Notes: generated from the sequence alone by a model not told the origin. DNA of 8,197 nt from Candidatus Zixiibacteriota bacterium (GCA_016213305.1 JACRAV010000256.1:1-8197), one strand, 5' to 3'. Positions 1 through 6,767 are shown, counted from the stretch's first letter. Made by a program: numbers and translations.

Positions 1-2
1 AG

Positions 3-266
3 AAGCAGACGGCCGAGTATTTCCGGATCGATCTGGATATGATGAAGGCCAAGCGCAAGACGGCGCGGATTGCCCTGGGGCGCCAGGTAGCCATGTATCT
101 GTCTCGTTCGCTTACTGACAACTCTCTGAAGGCGATCGGGGCGGCTTTTGGCGGACGTGACCATTCCACTGTAATTCATGCCTGCGACCTGGTTTCCCGC
201 CGCATGGCTGGTGATATTACTTTACGCGAGAAAATTGACAAAATATCCGCGGCACTCTTATATTGA
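3..266 (+). CDS. dnaA: Chromosomal replication initiator DnaA, C-terminal part (domain IV)
   Basis: DnaA binds DnaA boxes at oriC and melts the origin DNA. Only the last 87 residues are inside the window; the reading frame is open at the left edge and ends at TGA 264-266. What is visible is the helix-turn-helix DNA-binding domain IV: a basic stretch (KAKRKTARIALGRQVAMYL), then SLTDNSLKAIGAAFGGRDHSTVIHA. The GGRDHSTV block is the DnaA signature that contacts the box in the major groove. The C-terminal tail (REKIDKISAALLY) has normal family length. The gene is followed by a non-coding region with perfect DnaA boxes and then dnaN, the classic bacterial order. The identification is essentially certain; domains I-III lie outside the window. 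Confidence 0.97.
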   Translation, partial: KQTAEYFRIDLDMMKAKRKTARIALGRQVAMYLSRSLTDNSLKAIGAAFGGRDHSTVIHACDLVSRRMAGDITLREKIDKISAALLY

Positions 267-322
267 CAACCTGTTGGTAAAATCGTGAAAAGATGTTGGC
301 AGGATAAGGATTGTCGAGAGAC

Positions 323-331
323 TGTGTATAA
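323..331 (-). promoter_or_regulatory. DnaA box (TTATACACA, minus strand)
   Basis: The plus strand reads TGTGTATAA, the reverse complement of TTATACACA, a perfect match to TTATNCACA. Identity with the second box extends to 11 bp (TGTTATACACA), so the two sites form an inverted pair separated by 114 bp between the ends of the 9-mers and the 11-mers' shared bases. It lies 57 bp after the dnaA stop codon. Confidence 0.75.
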
Positions 332-447
332 CACCGTTGGCTCTGTGAGTGCACCGGAGGCGGGTGTGAGTAGAATGCCGGCGCTTGCCCGCGTTCATCC
401 CATTCCCCAACAGTCCCTTAGCCCTACAAAATCACTTTCCAGTATTG

Positions 448-456
448 TTATACACA
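448..456 (+). promoter_or_regulatory. DnaA box (TTATACACA, plus strand)
   Basis: Perfect match to TTATNCACA, inverted relative to the box at 323-331 and sharing the same 11-bp TGTTATACACA. It is followed by a GC-rich spacer and by triplets resembling DnaA-trios, the order described for the bacterial basal unwinding system. It may also regulate dnaN. Confidence 0.78.
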
Positions 457-468
457 AACCCACAGGGC

Positions 469-483
469 TTATTAATGCTACTT
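469..483 (+). promoter_or_regulatory. DnaA-trio-like triplets next to an AT-rich unwinding candidate
   Basis: The triplets read TTA TTA ATG CTA CTT. On the complementary strand four of five fit the DnaA-trio consensus 3'-(G/A)A(T/A)-5'; ATG does not. They start 12 bp after a perfect DnaA box and run into AT-rich GATATACATAAACCTTTT. Family knowledge: DnaA-trios direct DnaA filament growth on single strands. The match is short and could be chance. Confidence 0.4.
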
Positions 484-532
484 GATATACATAAACCTTT
501 TCGTAGAGAAGAACGTCTGTTGATACCCTTCC

Positions 533-539
533 GGGGGAG
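533..539 (+). promoter_or_regulatory. Ribosome binding site of dnaN
   Basis: GGGGGAG lies 9 nt before ATG 549. It supports that start codon, which also gives the family-typical MKF N-terminus. Confidence 0.7.
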
Positions 540-548
540 TACAAAGCA

Positions 549-1661
549 ATGAAGTTTTCGCTGACCAAGTCTCGTTTAGCCGCCGCTCTGCAATCTATTT
601 TGCAGGTGGTGCCGAGTAAATCAACCCTGCCGATCCTGACGAATATCCTGGTGGAAGCGCTGGAAAACAAACTCAAGATTTCCGCGACCGACCTGGATAT
701 TTCGATTACGGTTAGTGTCGAGTGTACCGTGGCCAAGAAGGGTTCGGCAGTTTTACCGGCCCGGATACTTTTTGAGATTATCAAGGAATTGCCGGAATCC
801 GAGATTACGGTCGAGGCGGTGAATTCGCGGGTGGAGATAAAGATACCGAATGGCTCATATAAGATTGCATCTATATCGGCTGAGGACTTCCCGAAACTGC
901 CGGCGGTAAACACAAAAAAGGAAATCCCGGTCCCGGCCAAGGAACTGGTGCAGATGATCAAAAAGACCACCTTCGCCTGTTCGGTGGATGAGACACGACC
1001 GGCTCTAAACGGCGTACTGTGGCAAACTAAAGGGGAGCGGATGTACATGGTGGCCACCGACGGCCATCGTTTGGCCCGGACTGCCAGCGATAACACCAAA
1101 CTGAAAGGGATCAGTCAGGATGTTATCATCCCGCCGAAAGTTCTTAATCTTATCCCGCGATTTGCGGAAAGTGGTGTTGCCGACGTGGGCATTATTTTCG
1201 GCGAGAGCAATATCATCTTCACCGTGGGCGAGACGGTGCTGACCTCGCGGCTCATCGAGGGACCATACCCGAACTTTGAGCAGGTTATTCCGGCGCATAA
1301 TGACAAGAAACTTCAGATAAATAAGGAAGAACTGGCCGGCGCGGTGCGGCGGGTGTCGATCCTGTCAAATACACTGACGCATCAGGTGAAGTTCTCCCTT
1401 AAGAAAGACTCGCTGGCTCTTTCGACGAGCAATGCCGATGTCGGCGGCGAAGGGCGTGAATCGCTCGATTGCGAGTACAGCGGCGAGCCGATGGAGATCG
1501 GGTACAACGCGACATACATCAATGAAATTCTCTCGAAGCTTGATGGTAATGACGCGGTCTTTGAATTGTCGAGCGCGGTAGCCGCAGGGGTGATTTACAG
1601 CCCGGCACTACCGAAGGATGACTATCTCTGTCTGGTTATGCCGCTCCGACTGGCGGAGTAG
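549..1661 (+). CDS. dnaN: DNA polymerase III beta subunit (sliding clamp)
   Basis: DnaN forms the homodimeric ring that tethers DNA polymerase III to DNA and acts as a docking platform for many clamp-binding proteins. The 370 residues match the normal length (about 365-375) and should form three clamp folds, roughly residues 1-120, 127-245 and 247-370. Recognisable blocks are STLPIL (25-30), ATDLDI (46-51), VDETRPALNGV (146-156), the hallmark ATDGHRLA (169-176), EGPYPNF (237-243) and the C-terminal MPLRL, where MPMRL is common. The C-terminal tail and the 170s loop line the hydrophobic pocket that binds client proteins. The start is fixed by MKF and a GGGGGAG site 9 nt upstream. The gene is followed by its own intrinsic terminator. 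RecF, usually adjacent, lies about 3 kb further on beyond an inverted gene. Confidence 0.98.
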   Translation: MKFSLTKSRLAAALQSILQVVPSKSTLPILTNILVEALENKLKISATDLDISITVSVECTVAKKGSAVLPARILFEIIKELPESEITVEAVNSRVEIKIPNGSYKIASISAEDFPKLPAVNTKKEIPVPAKELVQMIKKTTFACSVDETRPALNGVLWQTKGERMYMVATDGHRLARTASDNTKLKGISQDVIIPPKVLNLIPRFAESGVADVGIIFGESNIIFTVGETVLTSRLIEGPYPNFEQVIPAHNDKKLQINKEELAGAVRRVSILSNTLTHQVKFSLKKDSLALSTSNADVGGEGRESLDCEYSGEPMEIGYNATYINEILSKLDGNDAVFELSSAVAAGVIYSPALPKDDYLCLVMPLRLAE

Positions 1662-1687
1662 ATGAGTAAAAGAATCTGATGGTGAAG

Positions 1688-1720
1688 GCCGCCCGGTCCA
1701 ATGTCGGGCGGCTTTGTTAT
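1688..1720 (+). terminator. Rho-independent terminator after dnaN
   Basis: GCCGCCCG (1688-1695) and CGGGCGGC (1705-1712) form a perfect 8-bp GC-rich stem with a 9-nt loop, followed by TTTGTTATT. It starts 26 bp after the dnaN stop. The T-rich side faces the plus strand only; on the minus strand the hairpin would lie just past the end of the convergent gene but has no U-tract. Confidence 0.85.
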
Positions 1721-4312
1721 TCATAAAGCAGGGGATGGTTTAAGTTGCGGGTATTGTCCCTGCAAGGAATCGAGAACAGCGGGATTCAAGCCATTGCGCA
1801 CGGCCCTGTTGTAGGCCGCGGCGGCGTCGCGGTATCGCTGATGACTGAGATAGTAATCTCCGAGTGTTTTCAAATACTCGGGCGGGGCATCGGGGCGTGA
1901 GACAATCTTCTCAAAGTACTCTGCGTATCTGGTCTGGTCGTTCTTTCGACGGTAGAGCTTGCTGAGGCCGACCATCGGCTCGATGGCGGTGGAATCAAGG
2001 CGGGTTGCTTCATTCCAGCGTTTCTCCGCCGCGATATTATCACCCAGATAGAAGTGCGCATAGGCGAGATTGGAGACATTCGCGGCATTCAGCTCATTGA
2101 GGGCGACGGCGATATTCAAAGCGTACAGGGCGCTGTCATACTGATCCGATAAGAGATAGACATGGCCGAGGTTCCCCCATGCGGTCCAGCTGGTAGGGGT
2201 GCGCACTACCGAGCGGCGGACGGCGTTCTCCCAGTCGGATGATGGGATGGACAGGGGTGTACTTTGTTGCGTCGTCGGCGATGATCCGGAGAGGGTGACG
2301 GACCCAGCCAGGCAGGCGACAATTTCGGAGGAATCAATTCCATGCGACAGGGCAGAGGTGAAGGTGCGGGCCGCCTCCTGATCGCGGCCCTCGCTCAGCA
2401 GGAACGTGATCCATCCGGCAACATATTTGGGAGGAGCATCGGGTCGTTGCGCAATGCGGGAAAAGATATCGGTGAACTTGTCCTCCCGTCCCCATGCTTT
2501 GTACAGGTCGGCCATTTGAAGGAGAACCGGAGTTTCGGCGGTATCGACGCTAACGGCGTCAAGGTAGCAGCGTTCGGCCTTTTCAAAGGAGCCGAGACGG
2601 TAGAGGCACAGCCCAAGATTGAGCTGGATACGCGGAGAGAACGGATTGAGCGCCGCGGCCATCTGAAGGGAGGTGAACGCGGAATCGTTCTTCAACTCCA
2701 GCATGTACAGGACTCCCAGATTGGCCCAGGCGATCCAGGCGGCGGGATTTTTGACGGTCATGCGCCGGAGCGTCTCCTTCCATGCGTCGTGATCCATTGG
2801 CATGGCGCCGCCAGGCCCGGCGCTCAGGAGTTCAAGATCGGGGTCGACCGCCTGCCATCTGGTGGCGACCAGACGTGCCGACTCAAAATCCTGACGCGAC
2901 AGGAAATACTTCTGCAAGATAAATCGGGTCGGGCCGGATTTCACCGGATCCAGATCGCAATACTGCTCGACATGATGAATCATGGGCACAGGTAGGGCAA
3001 GACTGACCGCACGGGGAATAAACAGCAGGCCATTGAGAACAATAACGACAAGCATGGTGGCGGAGGAGAATCGCGATGAGCCGGGTTTCAGAAGGATCAG
3101 CGCCACAGCCAGTGCGACCGGAACGCCCGCGAAACAAAAGAGGTCCCAGTCTCTGGGCATGCCGAGCTTGGGATCGAAAATGAGAGCCGGGCCGAATGTG
3201 CAGAGGATAAGTCCCAGAAGCACCACGGACAGAGAATCGAAGTGAAAAGGTCTTCGCGCGTTTCGGAGTATGGCCACGGTTGCCACCCCGATTGCGGGGA
3301 AGGCAATCAGGATCATGTTCACAAGATCGATCAGATGGTCGGCCGAGAACATGGTGTACCCGCCGACGGTAAACTGATTGTGCGCCACCGGGAGCAGGGC
3401 GAGCCGAAAGAAGAGCGATCGAACATAGAAAAAGGCAAACACCCCGGCCAGCGCCGCCGCAAGCAGGGTTAGCATGGCAATCCTGACAGAAAGAGAGCGC
3501 GAGATGAACCAATTTTCAAGCGGCGTGCCGCGCAGAAGCAAAAACAGTAGCACCGGTGTCAGGACCACGCCGAAGATATGGAAAAAGATTGTCAGGGCCA
3601 GCGATGGCACCAGCCAGTACCGGCTGATTTCCTGCCGCGTCACCCTCACGCCGGTGACCGCGAACAGGAAGACCGAAACGACAAAGAAGGCGTAGTTTTC
3701 GATATATCCGAAATAGAGGAGCATGTATCCGCCGCCGGCCACCGAGAGCACGAACAGAAGGCGGTCGAGGCGACGCGAGAGGAGTTTCGCGGCCGCCCAA
3801 AGGGAAACCGCGAGAAATGCCACCCCGGCCGAGAACGAAATGATCTGGTAGGCGAAGATGGCGTCCGGCTCACCGCGGCTACCGAGCGCTTTGTAGATGA
3901 GATACTGGAAGATTGTCCCGCCGAATTCGCGCGGTTTGATTAAGTGATTTTCGCCGGTCATGAGAGAGATGAGCGTGTACCCATCCCCGAGAAAGTGTGT
4001 CCGTGCCCGGAGCAGATAGAAGAGCGCCAGCATCACCACGACAAATCCGCCCACCAGCCAACGGTAAGCTCTTGGAGAGACATCATCCTTACCCTTAAGA
4101 GTGGTTGAAAGCAGACGGTCGATAACGAACGGAGCGGCGATCCCAATCACCAACAGTCCGAGCTTGACCCCGATCGGAAAATACGCCCACCAGTTGATTC
4201 CCCAGACGCGGTATTGGGGGAAGAAAGAGGCGACGAAGAAGGCGGAGAGGGTCAGGTAGTAGGCGATCAGTTCGGGGGTGATAAAGGATTTGCGCACAGG
4301 ATCATTCTTCAT
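1721..4312 (-). CDS. Polytopic membrane protein with C-terminal TPR repeats, possibly GT-C glycosyltransferase-like
   Basis: I do not recognise a named gene. The first ~435 of 863 residues are hydrophobic, with about 11-13 likely membrane helices (e.g. near 14-34, 47-66, 84-101, 185-222, 232-262, 278-300, 330-350, 358-378, 392-432). Residues ~465-863 are soluble TPR-like helices. After the third helix comes THFLGDGYTLI (Asp110); an acidic residue in that first large loop is a GT-C glycosyltransferase feature. GYIENYA (202-208) and PRDWDLF (386-392) look like conserved loop motifs, but no catalytic role can be shown. The TPR half is a 183-residue internal duplication (about 507-664 and 690-847). 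ATG 4310-4312 lacks a clear Shine-Dalgarno, so the start is uncertain. The gene is convergent with dnaN and divergent from recF. A role in protein or envelope-glycan glycosylation is inference only. Confidence 0.85.
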   Translation of the reverse strand: MKNDPVRKSFITPELIAYYLTLSAFFVASFFPQYRVWGINWWAYFPIGVKLGLLVIGIAAPFVIDRLLSTTLKGKDDVSPRAYRWLVGGFVVVMLALFYLLRARTHFLGDGYTLISLMTGENHLIKPREFGGTIFQYLIYKALGSRGEPDAIFAYQIISFSAGVAFLAVSLWAAAKLLSRRLDRLLFVLSVAGGGYMLLYFGYIENYAFFVVSVFLFAVTGVRVTRQEISRYWLVPSLALTIFFHIFGVVLTPVLLFLLLRGTPLENWFISRSLSVRIAMLTLLAAALAGVFAFFYVRSLFFRLALLPVAHNQFTVGGYTMFSADHLIDLVNMILIAFPAIGVATVAILRNARRPFHFDSLSVVLLGLILCTFGPALIFDPKLGMPRDWDLFCFAGVPVALAVALILLKPGSSRFSSATMLVVIVLNGLLFIPRAVSLALPVPMIHHVEQYCDLDPVKSGPTRFILQKYFLSRQDFESARLVATRWQAVDPDLELLSAGPGGAMPMDHDAWKETLRRMTVKNPAAWIAWANLGVLYMLELKNDSAFTSLQMAAALNPFSPRIQLNLGLCLYRLGSFEKAERCYLDAVSVDTAETPVLLQMADLYKAWGREDKFTDIFSRIAQRPDAPPKYVAGWITFLLSEGRDQEAARTFTSALSHGIDSSEIVACLAGSVTLSGSSPTTQQSTPLSIPSSDWENAVRRSVVRTPTSWTAWGNLGHVYLLSDQYDSALYALNIAVALNELNAANVSNLAYAHFYLGDNIAAEKRWNEATRLDSTAIEPMVGLSKLYRRKNDQTRYAEYFEKIVSRPDAPPEYLKTLGDYYLSHQRYRDAAAAYNRAVRNGLNPAVLDSLQGQYPQLKPSPAL
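1769..2245 (-). repeat. Second half of the TPR-domain duplication (coding)
   Basis: Encodes residues about 690-848. It aligns without gaps, at a constant offset of 183 residues, to residues 507-665 encoded at 2318-2794. Shared anchors are W694/W511, W709/W526, NLG 714/531, DSA 726/543, LY 786/603 and RPDAPP 806/623. By-eye identity is about 30% over 154 positions. The copies are joined by a Ser/Thr/Pro/Gln-rich linker (residues about 671-692). Confidence 0.8.
2318..2794 (-). repeat. First half of the TPR-domain duplication (coding)
   Basis: Encodes residues about 507-665, the partner of the block encoded at 1769-2245. It contains NLGVLY, NLGLCLYRLG and RPDAPPKY, typical TPR helix residues (small residues at turns, aromatic packing). 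The lack of any gap between copies suggests duplication of a whole multi-TPR unit rather than gradual gain of single repeats. Confidence 0.8.
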
Positions 4313-4335
4313 CGTGTCGGCCCATTGAAAGAGGG

Positions 4336-4364
4336 AAGATAGGATTGTTAAACAGGGAGAGCAA
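4336..4364 (-). promoter_or_regulatory. Possible sigma-70-type promoter of the TPR membrane gene
   Basis: On the minus strand, TTGCTC (4359-4364) is separated by exactly 17 bp from TATCTT (4336-4341). Matches to consensus are 3/6 and 4/6. It would start transcription near 4329, giving a leader of about 17 nt before ATG 4312. This is a moderate match found by eye. Confidence 0.3.
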
Positions 4365-4466
4365 GGGTGAGGGGTGTTGTGTATCCCAAAGCGAGATTAC
4401 TGAGTCGCGCCTCACCCTTCGACAGGCTCAGGGTGAAGTTGCTCGTCTCAGGGTGAAGTCGCGCCT
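4364..4466. repeat. Cluster of short direct and inverted repeats around an AGGGTGA palindrome
   Basis: AGGGTGA occurs at 4364-4370, 4430-4436 and 4450-4456, and inverted as TCACCCT at 4412-4418. The last forms a perfect 7-bp stem with 4430-4436 around an 11-nt loop (TCGACAGGCTC). CTCAGGGTGAAGT is repeated at 4427-4439 and 4447-4459, and AGTCGCGCCT at 4403-4412 and 4457-4466. The palindrome resembles a class of dispersed intergenic repeats seen in many bacterial genomes (from memory). It lies between divergent genes, so a terminator role is unlikely. Confidence 0.65.
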
Positions 4467-4526
4467 GGCAACGACGTGACTTTGGTTTTTTCAATGCCTC
4501 CTTCGATTGAGTTGAAAATCCAGGAT

Positions 4527-4553
4527 GTCGGGACCACTGGGGTCCCGACCTAC
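4527..4553 (-). repeat. REP-like palindrome with GTAG foot
   Basis: On the minus strand, GTAG (4550-4553) is followed directly by GTCGGGACC, a 5-nt loop and GGTCCCGAC: a perfect 9-bp stem (4527-4535 with 4541-4549). A GTAG tetranucleotide 5' of a GC-rich hairpin is the standard design of REP elements recognised by RAYT transposases. Its sequence differs from the GTAC-foot palindromes around the RAYT gene in this window, so it would belong to another family. No U-tract follows in either direction. Confidence 0.6.
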
Positions 4554-4611
4554 AAGACGAAGACGATCATTTCCCCGCTGATTTGAGTCATGTTTTTTCG
4601 TACTTTGGGGC

Positions 4612-5700
4612 ATGCAGGTACGGTCGGTCACTATTACCAGCTTCCGCAATTTCGAAGCGTTGACCCAGCAGTTCGCGCCGGGGGTTAATGTCTTTTTCGG
4701 GGCCAATGGGTCCGGGAAGACCAATCTGCTCGAGGCGATCTATGCCCTCTGTCTCGGTCGCTCCCAGCGGGGTGTGGCGGATACGGTACTATTGCGCGAC
4801 GGCGCCGAGGTGTACCGTCTGGCGGGCGAGCTGACCACCGACAGCCGGTCCACTCATGTAGCGGTGGCGTATCAAAAAGGGGGACGGCGGAAGATCACCA
4901 TTGATGAGGTCCCGGTGCGGCCGGCCGAACTGTTCGAGCGGTTCTGTGCGGTGGCGGCGGGTCCCGAAGACAGCGCGATCTTGTCGGGTGCGCCTTCGCA
5001 ACGGAGACTGTTTCTGGATTTGCATCTGTCGCAACATTCCCAGACCTATCTGAAGGAGCTGGTTGCGTACCAGCGGGCGCTGGCGCAGAAGAATGCCGCG
5101 CTCAAGGGGCGGATGGATGCCTCGCTGTTCGATGACCAGTTGATCGACTACGGCTCGGCCATTACCCTGCGGCGGGCGGCCTTCGTGCGCGAACTTCGCG
5201 AGGCCTCGCGGCCATACTATCGTGATATTTCACAGGGGGAAGCGTTTGATATGCAATATTCCCCGGAGCTTGAAACCGATCCGGAGTGTGATGACATCGC
5301 GATCATCAAGGCGGCGTTTGTCGAACAGTTGGAGCGCAATCGCGACCGGGAGATGTATCAGAAGACGGCGGTAGTGGGGCCGCATCGCGATGACCTGGCG
5401 ATCAGCATTGCCGGATTCCCGGCCCGCACCCACGGATCGCAGGGGCAGTGGCGGACGGCGGCGGTGGCTCTCAAGCTGGCGATCTACCGGATGCTCACCG
5501 ACAAGCGCCGCATGGCCCCCCTGCTGGTTCTGGATGAGATCTTCGCCGAGCTGGATGATTACCGGACGAGTGCGCTTATTTCGGGTTTTTCGGGGTTTGA
5601 ACAGTTATTTTTGACGACGGCGGTTGAACCGCCCGAACCGCTTCGCACCAACGCGACCAGGTTCAAAATCACAGCCGGCAGAGTGGAAAGAATCGGTTGA
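4612..5700 (+). CDS. recF: DNA replication and repair protein RecF
   Basis: RecF is an SMC/ABC-like ATPase that acts with RecO and RecR to load RecA at single-strand gaps and stalled forks. At 362 residues it is normal length. Visible motifs: N-terminal SFRNFEAL, Walker A GANGSGKT (30-37) followed by NLLEAIYAL, the family block LSGAPSQRRLFLDL (124-137), VGPHRDDL (255-262), the ABC signature SQGQWRT (276-282; SQGQQRT is usual) and Walker B LLVLDEI with D-loop AELDD (304-315). ATG 4612 gives the standard start. An in-frame TGA at 4579-4581 and no other start codon in between exclude upstream starts. The only SD-like sequence is GGGG, 1 nt from ATG, so initiation may be weak or leaderless. TGA 5698-5700 overlaps the next ATG, suggesting coupling. 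Confidence 0.97.
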   Translation: MQVRSVTITSFRNFEALTQQFAPGVNVFFGANGSGKTNLLEAIYALCLGRSQRGVADTVLLRDGAEVYRLAGELTTDSRSTHVAVAYQKGGRRKITIDEVPVRPAELFERFCAVAAGPEDSAILSGAPSQRRLFLDLHLSQHSQTYLKELVAYQRALAQKNAALKGRMDASLFDDQLIDYGSAITLRRAAFVRELREASRPYYRDISQGEAFDMQYSPELETDPECDDIAIIKAAFVEQLERNRDREMYQKTAVVGPHRDDLAISIAGFPARTHGSQGQWRTAAVALKLAIYRMLTDKRRMAPLLVLDEIFAELDDYRTSALISGFSGFEQLFLTTAVEPPEPLRTNATRFKITAGRVERIG

Positions 5701-6767
5701 TGGCAGGATTGAGCGTTATAGAAGTAAGCAAGAGTTTCAACGGCACGCCGGTACTTGATCGGGTGTCGCTGGAGTTGTCAGACAGAGAATTACTGGTACT
5801 GCTGGGACCATCAGGTTGCGGCAAATCGACTCTGCTTCGCATTATCGCCGGTCTCGAATCAGCCGACAGCGGCAAGGTGTACTTCGGGGGAAGGCGGGTC
5901 GATCAGTTGCGGCCGAAAGATCGAAATGTCGCGCTGGTGTTCCAGAACTATTCGCTCTATCCGCATATGACCGTGGAAAAGAACCTTGGTTTTCCCTTAA
6001 GCGTGGCGAAGACGCCGAAAGCGCAAATCAAGGCGCGGGTGGATGAGATCGCGGCGATGCTGGGGTTGTCGGATCGTCTGGGCGACCGTCCGGCGCAACT
6101 ATCCGGCGGCCAGCGGCAAAGAGTGGCGCTGGGGCGGGCGATGATTCGGAAACCGGCGATTTTTCTTCTGGACGAACCGTTGTCCAATCTGGATGCCGAC
6201 CTTCGCGTGCGGATGCGACAGGAGATCGTCAAGCTACAACGGCAGGTGGGGGTGGCGATGGTGCATGTGACGCATGACCAGACCGAGGCGCTCACCATGG
6301 CCGACCGGGTGGCGCTTCTGCACAAAGGAAGAATTGAGCAGATCGGAACCCCGGAGGAGTTGTACAAGACGCCGGCGACGCTGAACGTGGCGCAGTTTGT
6401 GGGCCAGCCGAAGATTAATGCCGTTATGTCGCAGGTTGAGGGTGAGCGGTTACTACCGTTGGGGGTGGCATTGGGCGATCTGGAGCCGGGGGTTGGCGAA
6501 CAGGTGCGCCGTTTGCAGAAAGTGATTGTCGGAATACGGCCGGAGGCGATTGAGATATCGCCGCAGGGGGTGTTGGCCGGGGAAGTGACCGCCTGCGAGT
6601 ATATGGGGGATCACTATGTGTTGGAGCTTAAGTATCGGGAGATCACGCTGACCGCCACGACGGTTGCCTCGCCCGAGACGGCGGTGGGGAAGAGTGTGCG
6701 GTTTGCGGTGAATGCGAGGGAGGCGCTGGTGTTTGACTGCGAGAATGGCCTGAGGATAAAAGGATAA
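5700..6767 (+). CDS. ABC transporter ATP-binding protein, CUT1 (MalK/UgpC-like) family
   Basis: This is the cytoplasmic ATPase of a binding-protein-dependent importer, most similar to sugar-type (maltose, glycerol-3-phosphate, trehalose) ATPases. Its 355 residues match the MalK size and include the C-terminal regulatory domain. In order: Walker A GPSGCGKST (36-44), Q-loop FQNYSLYPHMTV (Gln82), signature LSGGQRQRVALGRAM (134-148), Walker B IFLLDEP (154-160), D-loop SNLD, H-loop HVTHDQTEA (His192), then GRIEQIGTPEELY and OB-fold/TOBE segments containing GIRPEAIEI (278-286). All catalytic residues are present. ATG 5700 overlaps the recF TGA (TGATG); a TTG at 5697 is a less likely start. No permease or binding protein is present, so it may be a shared ATPase, like MsiK in Streptomyces. 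Substrate is unknown. Confidence 0.93.
   Translation: MAGLSVIEVSKSFNGTPVLDRVSLELSDRELLVLLGPSGCGKSTLLRIIAGLESADSGKVYFGGRRVDQLRPKDRNVALVFQNYSLYPHMTVEKNLGFPLSVAKTPKAQIKARVDEIAAMLGLSDRLGDRPAQLSGGQRQRVALGRAMIRKPAIFLLDEPLSNLDADLRVRMRQEIVKLQRQVGVAMVHVTHDQTEALTMADRVALLHKGRIEQIGTPEELYKTPATLNVAQFVGQPKINAVMSQVEGERLLPLGVALGDLEPGVGEQVRRLQKVIVGIRPEAIEISPQGVLAGEVTACEYMGDHYVLELKYREITLTATTVASPETAVGKSVRFAVNAREALVFDCENGLRIKG

Larger units (their letters stand above)
267..548. other. oriC: Putative chromosomal origin (oriC) between dnaA and dnaN
   Basis: This 282-bp stretch has no convincing gene. It holds two perfect TTATNCACA DnaA boxes in opposite orientation (323-331 on minus, 448-456 on plus). After the second box come a GC-rich 12-bp spacer (457-468), triplets TTA TTA ATG CTA CTT (469-483) resembling DnaA-trios, and an AT-rich run to about 500 that could be the unwinding element. 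The dnaA-dnaN intergenic position is the usual site of bacterial origins. No other perfect box was found by eye; ATATACATA at 485-493 matches 7 of 9. Two boxes is few for a full origin, so further boxes may lie upstream of dnaA, or this may be mainly the unwinding and autoregulatory part. A dnaN promoter probably overlaps but was not resolved. Confidence 0.65.

Noticed and set aside
285..485. 66-codon plus-strand reading frame between dnaA and dnaN
   Set aside because: It covers both DnaA boxes, has no Shine-Dalgarno and encodes no recognisable protein. It is most likely chance within the origin.
395..1099. 234-codon minus-strand reading frame over the start of dnaN
   Set aside because: Antisense shadow of a certain gene; Ser/Ala/Val/Arg-rich with no family features.
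2342..2995. 217-codon plus-strand reading frame inside the TPR gene
   Set aside because: Antisense shadow of the TPR domain. The minus frame has coherent repeats and membrane helices; this one does not.
4527..4549. Intrinsic terminator
   Set aside because: The stem is strong, but no T-run follows on either strand and no gene ends here; the flanking genes diverge.
5697..5699. TTG start for the ABC ATPase
   Set aside because: ATG 5700, overlapping the recF stop, is the stronger start codon and gives the usual short N-terminus.
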